This document shows positions 6,848 through 16,476 of a stretch of 36,871 nucleotides of DNA, in pieces. The stretch comes from Gammaproteobacteria bacterium. GTDB taxonomy: Bacteria; Pseudomonadota; Gammaproteobacteria; JAABTG01. Positions within the stretch are counted from its first letter, which is position 1. The number at the start of each line of letters is the position of its first letter. A model generated the notes under the pieces. It worked only from the letters and a program-made list of their open reading frames with translations, had not been told where the DNA came from and did not search any database. Location of the stretch: positions 1-36,871 of the forward strand of contig JASJBY010000001.1 of NCBI GenBank assembly GCA_030066245.1, in the 5' to 3' direction. Position numbers and translations under genes: made by a program.

Positions 6848-7747
6848 TCAGGGCGACAACCAGGCGAGGAAGGCTGCGGTCAGCGGCAGGCCGAAGCCGA
6901 CGAATATCAAGGCCGGTCGCTTCGTCCGCCGGGGTTCTTTGCCGATGAAAACCCCGGTACCGTCCTGGACCGTCGACCGGGACAACGCCGCCAACATCAT
7001 ACCCACCCAGAACAGGATCGCGAACCACAAGGAGACGTGACCAGGCCTAGGGGAGGGCAGACCGAGAAAACTCTGGATGGACGGCTGCAGCATGGCTGTC
7101 TGGGCCGTCAACAGGACCGTGGCCAGGATCATCCAGGTCCGACAGGTCTCCCAGAACGTGCAGACTGCCAAGCGCTTTCGTTGCCTCGACTCATTCCACT
7201 CCGTGACCCGCTGGGTGGCCAGGCCGGCGAGCTTGCTGACGCCGAAGCCCACAACCTGGCTCGCGCTCGGTGCGAACCGACTGGCGGCCAGTTCACCGAG
7301 TATGCCAGCCACCTCCGCGACCCCATTGCCTGCATTCACCGGCGCTTCTGGTCGAGCCGCTTCCTCGCCGAACCGGATGATGCGCCCCTCGAACACCAGG
7401 CCAGCGAGGTAGCCTACCATGGCACCCAGGTTGACGGATAAGGCCACCACCAGCCAGTGCCCTCCCGGGAGCCAAACGACCATGTTCCCGCCGGCCAGGA
7501 AACCGGCGATGGCCAGAAGACCTGCAACCCGATTTCGCCGCCACGACCAGCGCATCAACAGCAGCAAGGAGAGCTGACCCACCGCCACCGTTGAGACGAG
7601 CAACACCTGGAGGTCCCACGTTCGAGGCCGCCAGGACTCGACAACAGACAGCCAAAGAAGGAATGCAAGCGTCATGGCCGCTGCTGCGACGCTTACCGGA
7701 CCCTCGTCGATTACCACGCTGTATCCCTGGATCGGATCCTTATCCAT
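6848..7747 (-). CDS. Polytopic inner-membrane protein, unknown function
   Basis: A 299-residue protein I do not recognise. About seven hydrophobic segments are visible: roughly residues 18-38, 46-67, 74-95, 99-120, 208-230, 237-257 and 280-299. A hydrophilic, probably cytoplasmic stretch of about 85 residues lies between the fourth and fifth (FEGRIIRFGEEAARPEAP to ESRQRKRL). AGGAGG sits about 8 bp before the ATG at 7747, giving a well-supported start. It lies 113 bp upstream of the M28 peptidase on the same strand and may share a transcript with it. No catalytic motif is evident. Confidence 0.75.
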   Translation of the reverse strand: MDKDPIQGYSVVIDEGPVSVAAAAMTLAFLLWLSVVESWRPRTWDLQVLLVSTVAVGQLSLLLLMRWSWRRNRVAGLLAIAGFLAGGNMVVWLPGGHWLVVALSVNLGAMVGYLAGLVFEGRIIRFGEEAARPEAPVNAGNGVAEVAGILGELAASRFAPSASQVVGFGVSKLAGLATQRVTEWNESRQRKRLAVCTFWETCRTWMILATVLLTAQTAMLQPSIQSFLGLPSPRPGHVSLWFAILFWVGMMLAALSRSTVQDGTGVFIGKEPRRTKRPALIFVGFGLPLTAAFLAWLSP

Positions 7748-8136
7748 CCGGCCGCCTCCTAGGCCTGTTGTTTCACGGCGTTACCAGTTCCCTCCTCCGT
7801 CAACGGGCTGCCGGCCTGAATAACCACGGCAGGCGTGCTCTAAAGCAAGCCGCCCGCCGCTCTCCGCGAGAGCGTTCACCCCAGGTCAACGCCCTCGTCA
7901 GAAGTATAGAGCAGGAAATGTTTTACCGGTCGGCTGACTGCTGCTTCCCATCGCCGCCAGCCAGCCTGCGTTTCCGAAAGCTCACGAGCCAAACCTCACC
8001 GATCGAGCCCGCTTTCCGGCAAAAGACGAAACGGGAACGTGTCCCCAGTTCCGCCTGCAATGGCCGTTTGCGTCGGCAGGGCAACGCTGCTAGTCTCCGC
8101 CGCTGCCCCGAGCTGAATCCGGAAAAAGAAAGGCTT
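7748..8136. other. Intergenic region between divergent genes
   Basis: About 390 bp between the membrane protein and the SGNH gene, which are divergently transcribed. A reading frame open from 7591 crosses it, but it lacks conserved features and is taken as an upstream extension, not coding. No promoter could be assigned with confidence. Confidence 0.4.
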
Positions 8137-9369
8137 ATGCGCCGGCTAAGACTCATCGCCTTAAACATCTTTGTCACCGTGCTGCTGGTGTTCGTCGTTG
8201 ATCAGCTGCTCGGTTTGTTCGGGTTCCCTGCCGATACGCCGTTCCAATCGGCACACGGGAAGAACCGTTGGGATTTCCGGACGAACATCGAGTATCAGCA
8301 CGAGTTCATGACGAATGACTTTGGGCTGAGATACGGAGAGCTCCCTCGCGAGAAACCAGCGGGTGAAGCTCGCTTCCTGCTTGTGGGTGATTCGTTCACA
8401 GAGGGCCAAGGTGTAGAGGCCGAAGAGACGTTCGGCGCTTTCCTGGAAGAACATTACCGAGGCGAATTTGATAAGAAAATCCGTTTCATCAATGCGGGCC
8501 TGAGCGGGCAAGGCCCCGCAAAATACTGGCGTGTCTTTCACGAGGTAGGCTTGACGCTCGACCTGGATGGTGTGCTGATCTGCATGTATGGCAACGACGT
8601 GACGGATACCCCCGCGTCGTTGACCCGGGAAGACCTCTATCGCCGATACCCGGAACGCCAGGGGCTCGATGGAGTGCTGCATCGCCTCGTGCCTCGACTC
8701 CATGCGCTCGGGAGCAAGGCCGTAAGGAAAGTGAACAAAAAGCTCAGAAAACGGCGCGGCTTCAGGGACGTGGTCTCCGCAAGAGCACGGGAAGTCGGTA
8801 TCAGTGAGGAGGCGATTCAGCGCTGGAACGAAGCGCTCCCCGCGGACCTGGTCGCGGCCACGAACCGAAATGCATTCAACGGCACGCTGCTCAGCCATGG
8901 CCTGTTGGGCCCGGACATTTGGGTGAGGGCGCTGGACCTCGACGGACCGGGAGCAGATCGGCAGTATCAGGCAGTGGAACTCGTCCTGGACGAGATTCTT
9001 CAGGTTGCCCGCGAACGTGGGATCGCGGTCGGTCTCGTGTATATTCCTGGGCCAATGCAGTATGACCCGTCCCGGCACGAAAGCTGGAACCCCATGCTCA
9101 TAGGCGGCGTGCAGTTCAGAGAAGAGTGGCTGCACCGCGACGCGGGGGTGCAGAAGCGTCTTGCCTCGTGGGCGACGGCGAAGAAGGTCCCGTTTCTGGA
9201 TCTGACGGCTACTTTCAGGGCGGAGATTAAGCAGGGAAGGGCGTTAAACTTCAGGCTGGACGGGCACTGGAACCCCGAGGGACACCAGGTTGCAGGGCGG
9301 GCCATAGCCGCATGGCTCGACCGCGGCGAGGTATTTCGCGAACTCGAGAAGCCGGGAGCGGACGGCTGA
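8137..9369 (+). CDS. Membrane-anchored SGNH/GDSL hydrolase-like protein
   Basis: About 410 residues starting at the ATG at 8137, preceded by GAAAGG. The N-terminus is a signal anchor (LRLIALNIFVTVLLVFVVDQLLGLF) placing the rest in the periplasm. The SGNH nucleophile block is LLVGDSFTEGQGV. The second conserved block is GLSGQGPAKY, and MYGNDVTD fits the N-containing block. The C-terminal FRLDGHWNPEGHQVAG supplies the Asp-His pair in a DxHW form reminiscent of AlgJ/AlgX-type carbohydrate O-acetyltransferases. It may esterify or de-esterify an envelope polysaccharide, but no glycosyltransferase or MBOAT gene is adjacent, so the substrate is unknown. Confidence 0.8.
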   Translation: MRRLRLIALNIFVTVLLVFVVDQLLGLFGFPADTPFQSAHGKNRWDFRTNIEYQHEFMTNDFGLRYGELPREKPAGEARFLLVGDSFTEGQGVEAEETFGAFLEEHYRGEFDKKIRFINAGLSGQGPAKYWRVFHEVGLTLDLDGVLICMYGNDVTDTPASLTREDLYRRYPERQGLDGVLHRLVPRLHALGSKAVRKVNKKLRKRRGFRDVVSARAREVGISEEAIQRWNEALPADLVAATNRNAFNGTLLSHGLLGPDIWVRALDLDGPGADRQYQAVELVLDEILQVARERGIAVGLVYIPGPMQYDPSRHESWNPMLIGGVQFREEWLHRDAGVQKRLASWATAKKVPFLDLTATFRAEIKQGRALNFRLDGHWNPEGHQVAGRAIAAWLDRGEVFRELEKPGADG

Positions 9370-9879
9370 AGATTCTTGCGGCGGCCATCGACAGGGAAGT
9401 CGAGAGCTCCGCTGTGAACTCGCCTGGGACCCCGCGCCGAAACCTGGCCTGAAACGCCGCCTCACCCGGCTCGTGCCGCACGCTGCGGCAGCTAAAGAAA
9501 CGACACCCAGGGTCGCTATGGATGACGACTGCTGCGCCCCGATTACTTTCCCGGGGACCGCAGGCCTCAAGCGCACCGAAACGGCTCGCGGGCTCACGCG
9601 CACATTCCTCGGGCTTCACGACAGACGAGCGCGCGCCGTGTTCTTTGCCAGCGGGCGCCAGTCGCTCATGTGTGCGAGCGGATATAACTGCTGTTGCTTC
9701 TCTCGCCACGACAAAGTTGAGGAAGCAACGGTGTCCGATCGTCATCTCGGCAACCACCCTGATTTGCGTCCCGAAGCGCCGGTGAGGCGCCGGCGCGCAG
9801 GCACGCACGCCGGGCTCGAGAGCGAGATTCGGCCGGGTCTCCGTCACAACCTCGACCAACGGCGTCTCAAGGGATCTCC
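9370..9879. other. 510-bp intergenic region without a recognised gene
   Basis: Several reading frames cross this stretch on both strands, but none has a ribosome binding site with family-like sequence, and their compositions (runs of Arg, Cys, Ser) look like out-of-frame translation of high-GC DNA. It must carry the promoter of the REC-GGDEF-EAL gene. It may be remnant DNA. Confidence 0.4.
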
Positions 9880-12195
9880 GTGAGCCAAGAGCCGCTTTTC
9901 AACACCTCCATCCTCGTTGTCGACGACGAGGACGGCATCCTCGAATCTTATCGCAACGCGCTGCGACCGAGGAACCAGCCGAAAGAGGAAATCGACAACC
10001 TGGTCACACGCCGCCAGCGTAGAAGTCCCGGACGAAAAGCGAGAGCGGACAAGGTCCGGCAGTTGCTGACCTATAACCTGCTCACCGCGTCCAGCGGCGA
10101 GGAGGCGGTGGAGATCGTTCGCCGCGAGCGCCAGGCATCACGTCAGATCCCGGTGGGTTTCTTCGACATGGTCATGCCGGGGGGAATCGATGGCGTCGAG
10201 ACCATCAGACGCATCCTTGAGATCGACAGCCAGATGCTCTGCGCCGTGGTCACCGCCTACACGGACCACTCCCCAAGCCGACTCGGCACCTTGTTCTCGA
10301 GGCAGGACGACTGGCTGTACTTCAACAAACCCTTCTCCCAGGGCACGCTGGAGCAGACCGCCTACCATCTCGTCACGGCATGGAATCAGCGCCGGCGGGA
10401 GGAATCGCTCATCAGAAATCTGGAACGCCTTCACGAGCAGAACTCGGAGCATGCCCGAAACCTCGCCTACCGGGGCGAAGAACTGTTGCGCCAGAAGAAC
10501 CTCGTCACCGATATCCTCGACATGGCCCAGATCATCGTGCTCACCCAGAACGACAGGGGTGAGATCACCATGGTGAACAAGTACACCCAGGCACTGACCG
10601 GCTACAGGGATACAGAGCTGCTGGGAAAACCCTTCGTGCATCTCGTTCCGCTGGACTCGGCCACCATGGAGCACTTTGATGAGCTGCACGCGGTCCTGGC
10701 CGGGGAAAGCGATCACTTTCACGACCAGACGGAAGTGGAGTGCCGCGACGGAGAACGCCGACAGATCGCCTGGCACCATTCGCGGCTGTCGGCCGGCACC
10801 GGCTCCGGCGCCGTCGCCATCTCTGCAGGACTCGACATCACCGATCGGCACCGTGCCCTGACCCGTCTTGCCTGGCTGGCTGAGCACGACCCCCTCACAG
10901 GCCTTTGCAACAGAACCCGCATTCAGCGAGCGCTGGACGAGGCCATCCTGACGGCCAGGCAGCTGAAGCATACGGGGGCGCTGCTGCTGATCGACATCAA
11001 TCACTTCAAAGACGTCAACGACAGCAGAGGACAGCTGCACGGAGACAGCCTGCTCCAGGCGGTCGCCACCACTCTGCGCTCGACCCTGCGCGACAAGGAT
11101 ACGGTGGGCCGAATCGGCGGCGATGAGTTCGCGGTGGTGCTACGACGCGCAAGCACCCAGAGCGCCTCGCAAATCGCTCAGAAAGTCATGACCGCGATCG
11201 GTATGGCCACACTGCATGACAGCGACAAACGCCCGATGATCTCCGCGAGCGTCGGCATAGTCATGTTTCCCAATTCCGGCACCAAGTCCAGCGAGCTACT
11301 GACCAATGCGGACCTCGCCGTGAACAAGGCGAAGAAAAAGAACGGCCCTCGTTATCATGTTTTCACCGAAGAAGACGAGGTGCAGCTTCGCCAGGACATG
11401 CAGGAGCGGGTCTACTGGCGCGCGAGGATCGAGAAGGCGATTGCCGAAGAGGACTTTGTTCTCTATTACCAACCGATCATGCAGGTGAAAGATGGCACCG
11501 TCTCCCATTACGAAGCGCTGGTCCGGCTCCAGGAAGAAGACGGACGGATCATCGGCCCGAATGCGTTTATTGAGATCGCCGAGAGCGAAGGCCTGATACG
11601 GGAGATCGACAAGCTGATCGTGCGCAAAGCCGTATCCCAGCTTGGCAGCTCCGCACGCGACGGACAGGTCATGCACATCTCGGTGAACCTGTCACCCCAC
11701 GCCATTGCCGACAATGAACTGCTGACAGAATTGAGCGACATCCTCGCCGAGCACGAAGTGAATCCGACCAGCCTCATCCTCGAGATAACAGAGCGCCTTG
11801 CGGTTGCCGACTTCGATGCAACCCGTGACTACATGAGCGCGATCAAAGCCATGGGTTGCCGATTCGCGATCGACGATTTCGGCGTGGGTTTCGGCTCCTT
11901 CAACTATCTCAAGCAACTGCCCGCAGACTACGTCAAGATCGACGGTGCGTTCATTCGCGAGCTGGCAACCAACAAGGATGATCAGATCCTGGTGGAGGCG
12001 CTCGCGAGAGTCGCGAAGGGGTTCGGGAAGAAGACCGTGGCCGAGTACGTGGAGACCGAAGACGTTTTCGCTTTGCTGCGAGACTATGGTGTGGATTACG
12101 CCCAGGGACATCTGGTCGGGGAACCGCTGCCCGCAGAGCAGGTGTTCGCCAGGCCCCGGAAGGCTAAAGTGCGGTCACGCGGTCGCGCGCGATAG
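9880..12195 (+). CDS. Response regulator: REC-PAS-GGDEF-EAL c-di-GMP enzyme
   Basis: A 771-residue cytoplasmic protein starting at a GTG (alternative starts are possible). The REC domain has the acidic pair in VVDDED, phospho-acceptor D96 (FFDMVMPG) and K150 (FNKPF). Between the acidic pair and D96 there is an extra, very basic stretch at residues 29-62. A PAS domain spans about 205-325 and ends in ITDRHRAL. The GGDEF domain has an intact GGDEF (413-417) and an I-site RDKD five residues earlier, so it should be a product-inhibited diguanylate cyclase. The EAL domain (about 515-760) keeps EAL (545-547), NLSP, ITER, DDFG, VKID, AEYVE and QGHLVGEPLP, so phosphodiesterase activity is also predicted. 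No sensor kinase is adjacent. Confidence 0.93.
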   Translation: MSQEPLFNTSILVVDDEDGILESYRNALRPRNQPKEEIDNLVTRRQRRSPGRKARADKVRQLLTYNLLTASSGEEAVEIVRRERQASRQIPVGFFDMVMPGGIDGVETIRRILEIDSQMLCAVVTAYTDHSPSRLGTLFSRQDDWLYFNKPFSQGTLEQTAYHLVTAWNQRRREESLIRNLERLHEQNSEHARNLAYRGEELLRQKNLVTDILDMAQIIVLTQNDRGEITMVNKYTQALTGYRDTELLGKPFVHLVPLDSATMEHFDELHAVLAGESDHFHDQTEVECRDGERRQIAWHHSRLSAGTGSGAVAISAGLDITDRHRALTRLAWLAEHDPLTGLCNRTRIQRALDEAILTARQLKHTGALLLIDINHFKDVNDSRGQLHGDSLLQAVATTLRSTLRDKDTVGRIGGDEFAVVLRRASTQSASQIAQKVMTAIGMATLHDSDKRPMISASVGIVMFPNSGTKSSELLTNADLAVNKAKKKNGPRYHVFTEEDEVQLRQDMQERVYWRARIEKAIAEEDFVLYYQPIMQVKDGTVSHYEALVRLQEEDGRIIGPNAFIEIAESEGLIREIDKLIVRKAVSQLGSSARDGQVMHISVNLSPHAIADNELLTELSDILAEHEVNPTSLILEITERLAVADFDATRDYMSAIKAMGCRFAIDDFGVGFGSFNYLKQLPADYVKIDGAFIRELATNKDDQILVEALARVAKGFGKKTVAEYVETEDVFALLRDYGVDYAQGHLVGEPLPAEQVFARPRKAKVRSRGRAR

Positions 12196-12656
12196 CCACG
12201 CTGTCGAGCCCAGAAGCAAGTGCCATAACCGGGTGAACCGACACTACGACCCCACGCTAGACCTTGCATTCCGGTACGAGCGCATCGCGGTCGCACCCAT
12301 CGAGCCAGAGTCTACAAGCACAAAAAATTACGATGTCCGCATAAGGTCGAATCCATGGCTTAGATGCGATCTGAGCCCGCAGCCCGGCATTTTCCCGTTT
12401 TGAGAGATCCGTCACAGAAAACCGGCGCCATTGCTGCTTCCTGGGGCAAGAATGCAGGTCGCCGTTTGCTACCCTTGGGATAGCTTGCCGTAGCTGGCTA
12501 CGACGAGCCGAGTTCTGGAAGCAAATCTGCGCGCGTAAGTTTTCTGCTTTGGAGCTGCGTCGCCCTTCCAGCCCCGAAACGGGGCCTTTGTAGTGATGCG
12601 CCTAGAACATCGCCGGAAGGGGTTGGAAAACAGCAACTGACATGGAGGTATCCCCC
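12196..12656. other. Intergenic leader region upstream of the rhodanese gene
   Basis: About 460 bp without a supported gene. It contains a GC hairpin, GCCCCGAAACGGGGC at 12571-12585, followed by CTTTG, ending about 70 bp before the rhodanese start. This could be a weak terminator for the upstream gene or a leader structure. I compared it by eye with c-di-GMP (GEMM) riboswitch consensus elements and did not see a match. Confidence 0.4.
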
Positions 12657-13463
12657 ATGATGTCACGATACGCTTCTGCTTCGGCCTTGACCGGTCTCAC
12701 CCTGTTGGGCATCGCCTTCGCGACACCTGCGGCTGCCGAGATGACCGGAAATCGTTACAACCTGCCGCGGGAGTACAACGCCGACGTCAGCGCCGCCAAG
12801 GCTTATCTCATGACCAGTGGTGAACGCTTCCCCATTCTGAAACATTTGAGACGGCACAAGGATCGCTTGCCCGCTCCGGTGATTATCGACGTGCGTACGG
12901 TCCAGGAGCACCTGGATGGACACCCACCCGGGGCTTACAGCATGCCGTTCCCCCGCGTTCGGAGCAAGCCCGACAAACTTGATTTCATCGGCTACGACGT
13001 TTCCGCGAGCGCCGAGGGCAGCGAGGGCGTCAAGAATGTGGGCTTCGGTGCCGCTGCGCCCAAGCGCGGTATCATTCTGCAGATCAATCATTTCGTCGAG
13101 TATGTGGAATCCGTGTTTCCCGACAAGAACAGACCCTTGTATCTGCTGTGCAAGACGGGATATCGCAGCGTCCAGGCGGCCAATGCACTGGTTCAGCTGG
13201 GCGGATACAACAAGGTCTACAATATCTGGCACGGCTACGAGGGCAAAGCGAAGTACGCCTACGACAAGTCGACGGGGGCGCCGCTGCAGCCTTTCGAAAT
13301 GCTCGATCTGGACAACGACGATGAGCTGAAATTCAAAGAGGACGGGAAAGAGAAGATCGATGCGGACGACCTGGACGGCTGGGCATACTTCCAGGGGCTG
13401 CCGGTCACGAAACGCGTGCTTCCACAGCGCATCGACGCGCGCTTTATCGACCTGTACCGGTAA
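12657..13463 (+). CDS. Periplasmic rhodanese-domain protein
   Basis: About 268 residues. The ATG at 12657 is preceded by GGAGG at about 9 bp, which favours it over the upstream ATG at 12642. A signal peptide is present (ALTGLTLLGIAFATPAAAE), so the protein is exported. A single rhodanese domain follows: VIIDVRTVQEHLDGHPPGA, then the active-site loop CKTGYRSVQAANAL with its catalytic Cys, then GYNKVYNIWHGYEG. Such proteins transfer sulfane sulfur or act as redox carriers. A second, differently built periplasmic rhodanese is encoded at 18840. The acidic segment LDLDNDDELKF near residue 220 is unusual. A strong terminator follows at 13507. Confidence 0.85.
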   Translation: MMSRYASASALTGLTLLGIAFATPAAAEMTGNRYNLPREYNADVSAAKAYLMTSGERFPILKHLRRHKDRLPAPVIIDVRTVQEHLDGHPPGAYSMPFPRVRSKPDKLDFIGYDVSASAEGSEGVKNVGFGAAAPKRGIILQINHFVEYVESVFPDKNRPLYLLCKTGYRSVQAANALVQLGGYNKVYNIWHGYEGKAKYAYDKSTGAPLQPFEMLDLDNDDELKFKEDGKEKIDADDLDGWAYFQGLPVTKRVLPQRIDARFIDLYR

Positions 13464-13506
13464 CCGCTTAAGAGGCTCTCAGCCGCCGACTTGGCTTTTC
13501 CGGTTC

Positions 13507-13534
13507 GAACCCCGCACCCAGCGGGGTTCTTTTT
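13507..13534 (+). terminator. Rho-independent terminator after the rhodanese gene
   Basis: GAACCCCGC pairs with GCGGGGTTC around ACCCA, and TTTTT follows directly. It ends plus-strand transcription before the convergent clpB stop codon at 13553. Confidence 0.9.
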
Positions 13535-13552
13535 CTGACGGCCGCAAGCGGT

Positions 13553-16153
13553 TTACGAGACGCCGGCGACGGCATCCCGAGTGGCAGTGAACAACAGCTG
13601 ACCGCCCTCCGCCTCTCCGTGGATGGTATCGCCCGCGGCGAAGCGGCCTGCGAGGATTTCCTGGGCCAACGGGTTCTCCAGGTGCTGCTGGATGGCACGC
13701 TTCAACGGCCGTGCGCCATACACCGCATCGTAACCCACGTTGCCCAGCAGCTCGAGGGCCTCGCGGGTGAGCTCCAGCTGCATCCCGTGCTCGCCGAGAC
13801 GCCCTGCCAGTATGTCCACCTGCAGTCCCGCGATGCGCCGGATCTGGCTTTTATCCAGGGGATGGAAAACGATCACGTCGTCGACTCGATTGATAAACTC
13901 GGGTCGGAAATGACCGGCCACGATCTCGAGCACGGCGCTCTTCATCTGTTCATATCGCTCCTCACCCGCCATCTCCTGGATGATCTGCGAGCCCAGGTTG
14001 GAGGTCATGACGATGACGGTATTCCGAAAGTCCACTGTGCGTCCCTGCCCATCGGTAAGCCGGCCATCGTCGAGCACCTGCAGCAGCACGTTGAACACGT
14101 CCGCGTGGGCCTTCTCCACCTCGTCCAGCAGGAGCACGGAGTAGGGTCGCCGACGCACGGCTTCCGTCAGGTAGCCGCCCTCCTCGTAGCCCACATAGCC
14201 GGGCGGCGCGCCAATCAGTCGCGCCACAGAGTGCTTCTCCATGAACTCCGACATATCCAGGCGAATCATCGCTTCCTCGGTGTCGAACAGAAAAGCGGCC
14301 AGGGTCTTGCACAGCTCGGTCTTGCCCACGCCGGTCGGTCCGAGAAACAGGAAGGAGCCGTTGGGGCGATTTGGATCGGCCAACCCCGCCCTTGACCTGC
14401 GAATGGCGTCGCTCACGGCGCGGATGGCCTCTTCCTGGCCCACCACGCGCTTGCCGAGCTCCTGCTCCAGGTGCAGCAGCTTCTCGCGCTCGCCCTCCAG
14501 CATTTTGGCCACGGGTATGCCCGTCCATTTTGAAACGACCTCCGCGACCTCCTCACCGGTCACCTTGTCCCGCAGCAATGTTTTCTCGGCCGATTCCGCA
14601 GCGGCGGCTGCGGCCAGCTGCTTTTCCAGCTCGGGGATGCGGCCGTACTGCAGCTCCGACATGCGCGCCAGATCGCCCGCGCGGCGTGCGGTTTCCAGCT
14701 CCAGACGGGCCCTTTCCAGGGTCTCCTTCACCTGCGCCGTGCCCTGCAGGCTCGCCTTCTCGGCTTTCCATACTTCCTCCAGGTCCGCATATTCCCGCTC
14801 CAGCCGACCCAACTCTGACTCCAGATCCTGGCGCCGCTGTTTCGAGGCTTCGTCCACCTCCTTCTTCAACGCTTCGCGCTCGATTTTCAGCTGGATGATG
14901 CGTCGGTCGAGACGGTCCATTTCCTCCGGCATGGAGTCGATCTCCATGCGGATCCGGCTTGCCGCCTCGTCCACCAGGTCGATGGCCTTGTCCGGAAGCT
15001 GGCGGTCCGTGATGTAGCGCTGCGAGAGCATTGCCGCGGCAACGATGGCCGGGTCGGTGATTTCGACGCCGTGGTGAATCTCGTAGCGTTCCTTGAGGCC
15101 TCTCAGAATGGCTATGGTGTCCTCGACGCCCGGCTCCTCCACCAGCACCTTTTGAAAGCGCCGCTCCAGGGCCGCGTCCTTCTCGATGTGCTTGCGGTAC
15201 TCGTCCAGGGTGGTGGCGCCCACGCAGTGCAGCTCACCGCGGGCAAGCGCCGGCTTGAGCATGTTTCCGGCGTCCATCGCGCCCTCGGCCTTGCCGGCAC
15301 CCACCATGGTGTGTATTTCGTCGATGAACAGGATGATCTGTCCTTCCTGCTTGGCGAGATCATTGAGCACCGCCTTGAGACGCTCCTCGAACTCGCCACG
15401 GAACTTGGCACCGGCGATGAGCGCGCCCATGTCCAGCGCCAGCAGGCGCTTACCCTTCAGACCTTCGGGGACTTCCTTGTTGATGATGCGCTGGGCGAGC
15501 CCCTCGACGATCGCAGTCTTGCCGACACCCGGCTCGCCTATCAGGACTGGGTTGTTCTTGGTGCGCCTCTGCAGCACCTGGACGGTGCGCCGGATCTCGT
15601 CGTCCCGGCCCACCACAGGGTCGAGCTTGCCGCGTTCCGCCCGCTCCGTGAGGTCGATGGTGTACTTCTCCAGCGCCTGCCTCTGGTCCTCGGCCTCAGG
15701 GTCGTTGACCTGCTGGCCGCCGCGGACGTCCTCCACTGCCCGGCTGACCGCAGCCTTGTCGGCTCCGGCCGCGCGCAGCACGTCGCCCAGCGGCCCCCTG
15801 TCCTCGACGGCGGCGAGCAGAAAGAGCTCGCTGGAGATGTACTGGTCGGACCTCTCCTGGGCCAGCTTGTCGGTGACGTTGAGCAGTCGCGCCAGGTCAT
15901 TGGAGACGTGGATATCACCGGCGGCACCCTGGACTTGAGGTATGCGGTCGAGAATCTCCATGAGCTTGAGGCGCAGCTGATGGATGTTCACGCCAGCCCG
16001 GGTGAGCAGCGGCCGGGCGGTCCCGCCATCCTGATCAAGGAGCGCCGTCACCAGGTGAACCGGCTCGATGTACTGGTGGTCGCGACCCACGGCGAGACTT
16101 TGGGCGTCGGCCAGAGCCAGCTGGAATTTCGTGGTGAGTTTGTCGCTACGCAT
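13553..16153 (-). CDS. clpB: ATP-dependent protein disaggregase ClpB
   Basis: An 866-residue, full-length ClpB/Hsp104 hexameric AAA+ chaperone that resolves aggregated proteins with DnaK. The N-terminal Clp repeat domain ([20 protein letters not shown]) is followed by AAA-1 with Walker A GEPGVGKT near residue 205 and Walker B ILFIDEIH. Next comes the coiled-coil middle domain typical of ClpB ([20 protein letters not shown] onward), and AAA-2 with Walker A GPTGVGKT near residue 605. The ATG at 16153 has GGGGAGA about 10 bp upstream. No sigma-32 promoter could be recognised by eye. It stands alone, convergent with the rhodanese gene and divergent from the ATPase gene at 16477. Confidence 0.97.
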   Translation of the reverse strand: MRSDKLTTKFQLALADAQSLAVGRDHQYIEPVHLVTALLDQDGGTARPLLTRAGVNIHQLRLKLMEILDRIPQVQGAAGDIHVSNDLARLLNVTDKLAQERSDQYISSELFLLAAVEDRGPLGDVLRAAGADKAAVSRAVEDVRGGQQVNDPEAEDQRQALEKYTIDLTERAERGKLDPVVGRDDEIRRTVQVLQRRTKNNPVLIGEPGVGKTAIVEGLAQRIINKEVPEGLKGKRLLALDMGALIAGAKFRGEFEERLKAVLNDLAKQEGQIILFIDEIHTMVGAGKAEGAMDAGNMLKPALARGELHCVGATTLDEYRKHIEKDAALERRFQKVLVEEPGVEDTIAILRGLKERYEIHHGVEITDPAIVAAAMLSQRYITDRQLPDKAIDLVDEAASRIRMEIDSMPEEMDRLDRRIIQLKIEREALKKEVDEASKQRRQDLESELGRLEREYADLEEVWKAEKASLQGTAQVKETLERARLELETARRAGDLARMSELQYGRIPELEKQLAAAAAAESAEKTLLRDKVTGEEVAEVVSKWTGIPVAKMLEGEREKLLHLEQELGKRVVGQEEAIRAVSDAIRRSRAGLADPNRPNGSFLFLGPTGVGKTELCKTLAAFLFDTEEAMIRLDMSEFMEKHSVARLIGAPPGYVGYEEGGYLTEAVRRRPYSVLLLDEVEKAHADVFNVLLQVLDDGRLTDGQGRTVDFRNTVIVMTSNLGSQIIQEMAGEERYEQMKSAVLEIVAGHFRPEFINRVDDVIVFHPLDKSQIRRIAGLQVDILAGRLGEHGMQLELTREALELLGNVGYDAVYGARPLKRAIQQHLENPLAQEILAGRFAAGDTIHGEAEGGQLLFTATRDAVAGVS

Positions 16154-16280
16154 GCTGAGGGTCTCCCCGCCTAGAGGGCCGACCTCGGCGCGCGACTCTG
16201 CGCGCCCGGTGCCGGCACCGGTTGTCTATGTCCGATTTTCCCGTGGCCTTTATGCGCTCCAGACGGAGCAGCACCGGCAA

Positions 16281-16298
16281 GTGTCGGTATTCTTTACA
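16281..16298 (+). promoter_or_regulatory. Repeated 18-bp element, copy 1 (GTGTCGGTATTCTTTACA)
   Basis: Matches the two copies at 20361 and 20414 at 16 or 17 of 18 positions. It lies 179 bp before the ATPase start in the divergent clpB-ATPase region. By analogy with the arrangement at 20361-20555, it may be an upstream activator site for a sigma-54-dependent regulator. Confidence 0.65.
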
Positions 16299-16351
16299 AT
16301 TTGTCTTCAACTTTGTCCGCTATTGCGCGTAAGCCTATGTTTCATATATAT

Positions 16352-16367
16352 ATGCATGATTCTTGCT
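16352..16367 (+). promoter_or_regulatory. Possible degenerate sigma-54 promoter upstream of the ATPase gene
   Basis: ATGCATGATTCTTGCT matches 9 of the 12 fixed positions of TGGCACG-N4-TTGCW. The -12 half (TTGCT) is perfect, but the -24 GG is TG. It lies 54 bp after element copy 1. This is a weak call on sequence alone, supported only by context. Confidence 0.3.
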
Positions 16368-16476
16368 ATTTCAACAGATTGACTGCCGCTCGCGCTCGGG
16401 CGGCGTGCCTGCTCCTGGCGGACGAAGGATGTGTCGGTAACGCAGGAATACTGGCTTTTTCTGACCGCACTGCCCT

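Noticed and set aside
7591-8136. N-terminal extension of the SGNH protein
   Set aside because: It would place about 180 low-complexity residues before a clear signal anchor; the ATG at 8137 has a ribosome binding site.
9473-9883. 136-residue plus-strand frame before the GGDEF-EAL gene
   Set aside because: No ribosome binding site, composition typical of out-of-frame high-GC DNA, and it overlaps the real start.
12480-12600. Possible c-di-GMP riboswitch before the rhodanese gene
   Set aside because: Only a simple GC hairpin is visible; the conserved GEMM tetraloop and receptor sequences could not be found.
13619-16174. Long plus-strand frames antisense to clpB
   Set aside because: They are mirror frames of a strongly conserved gene; codon structure follows clpB.
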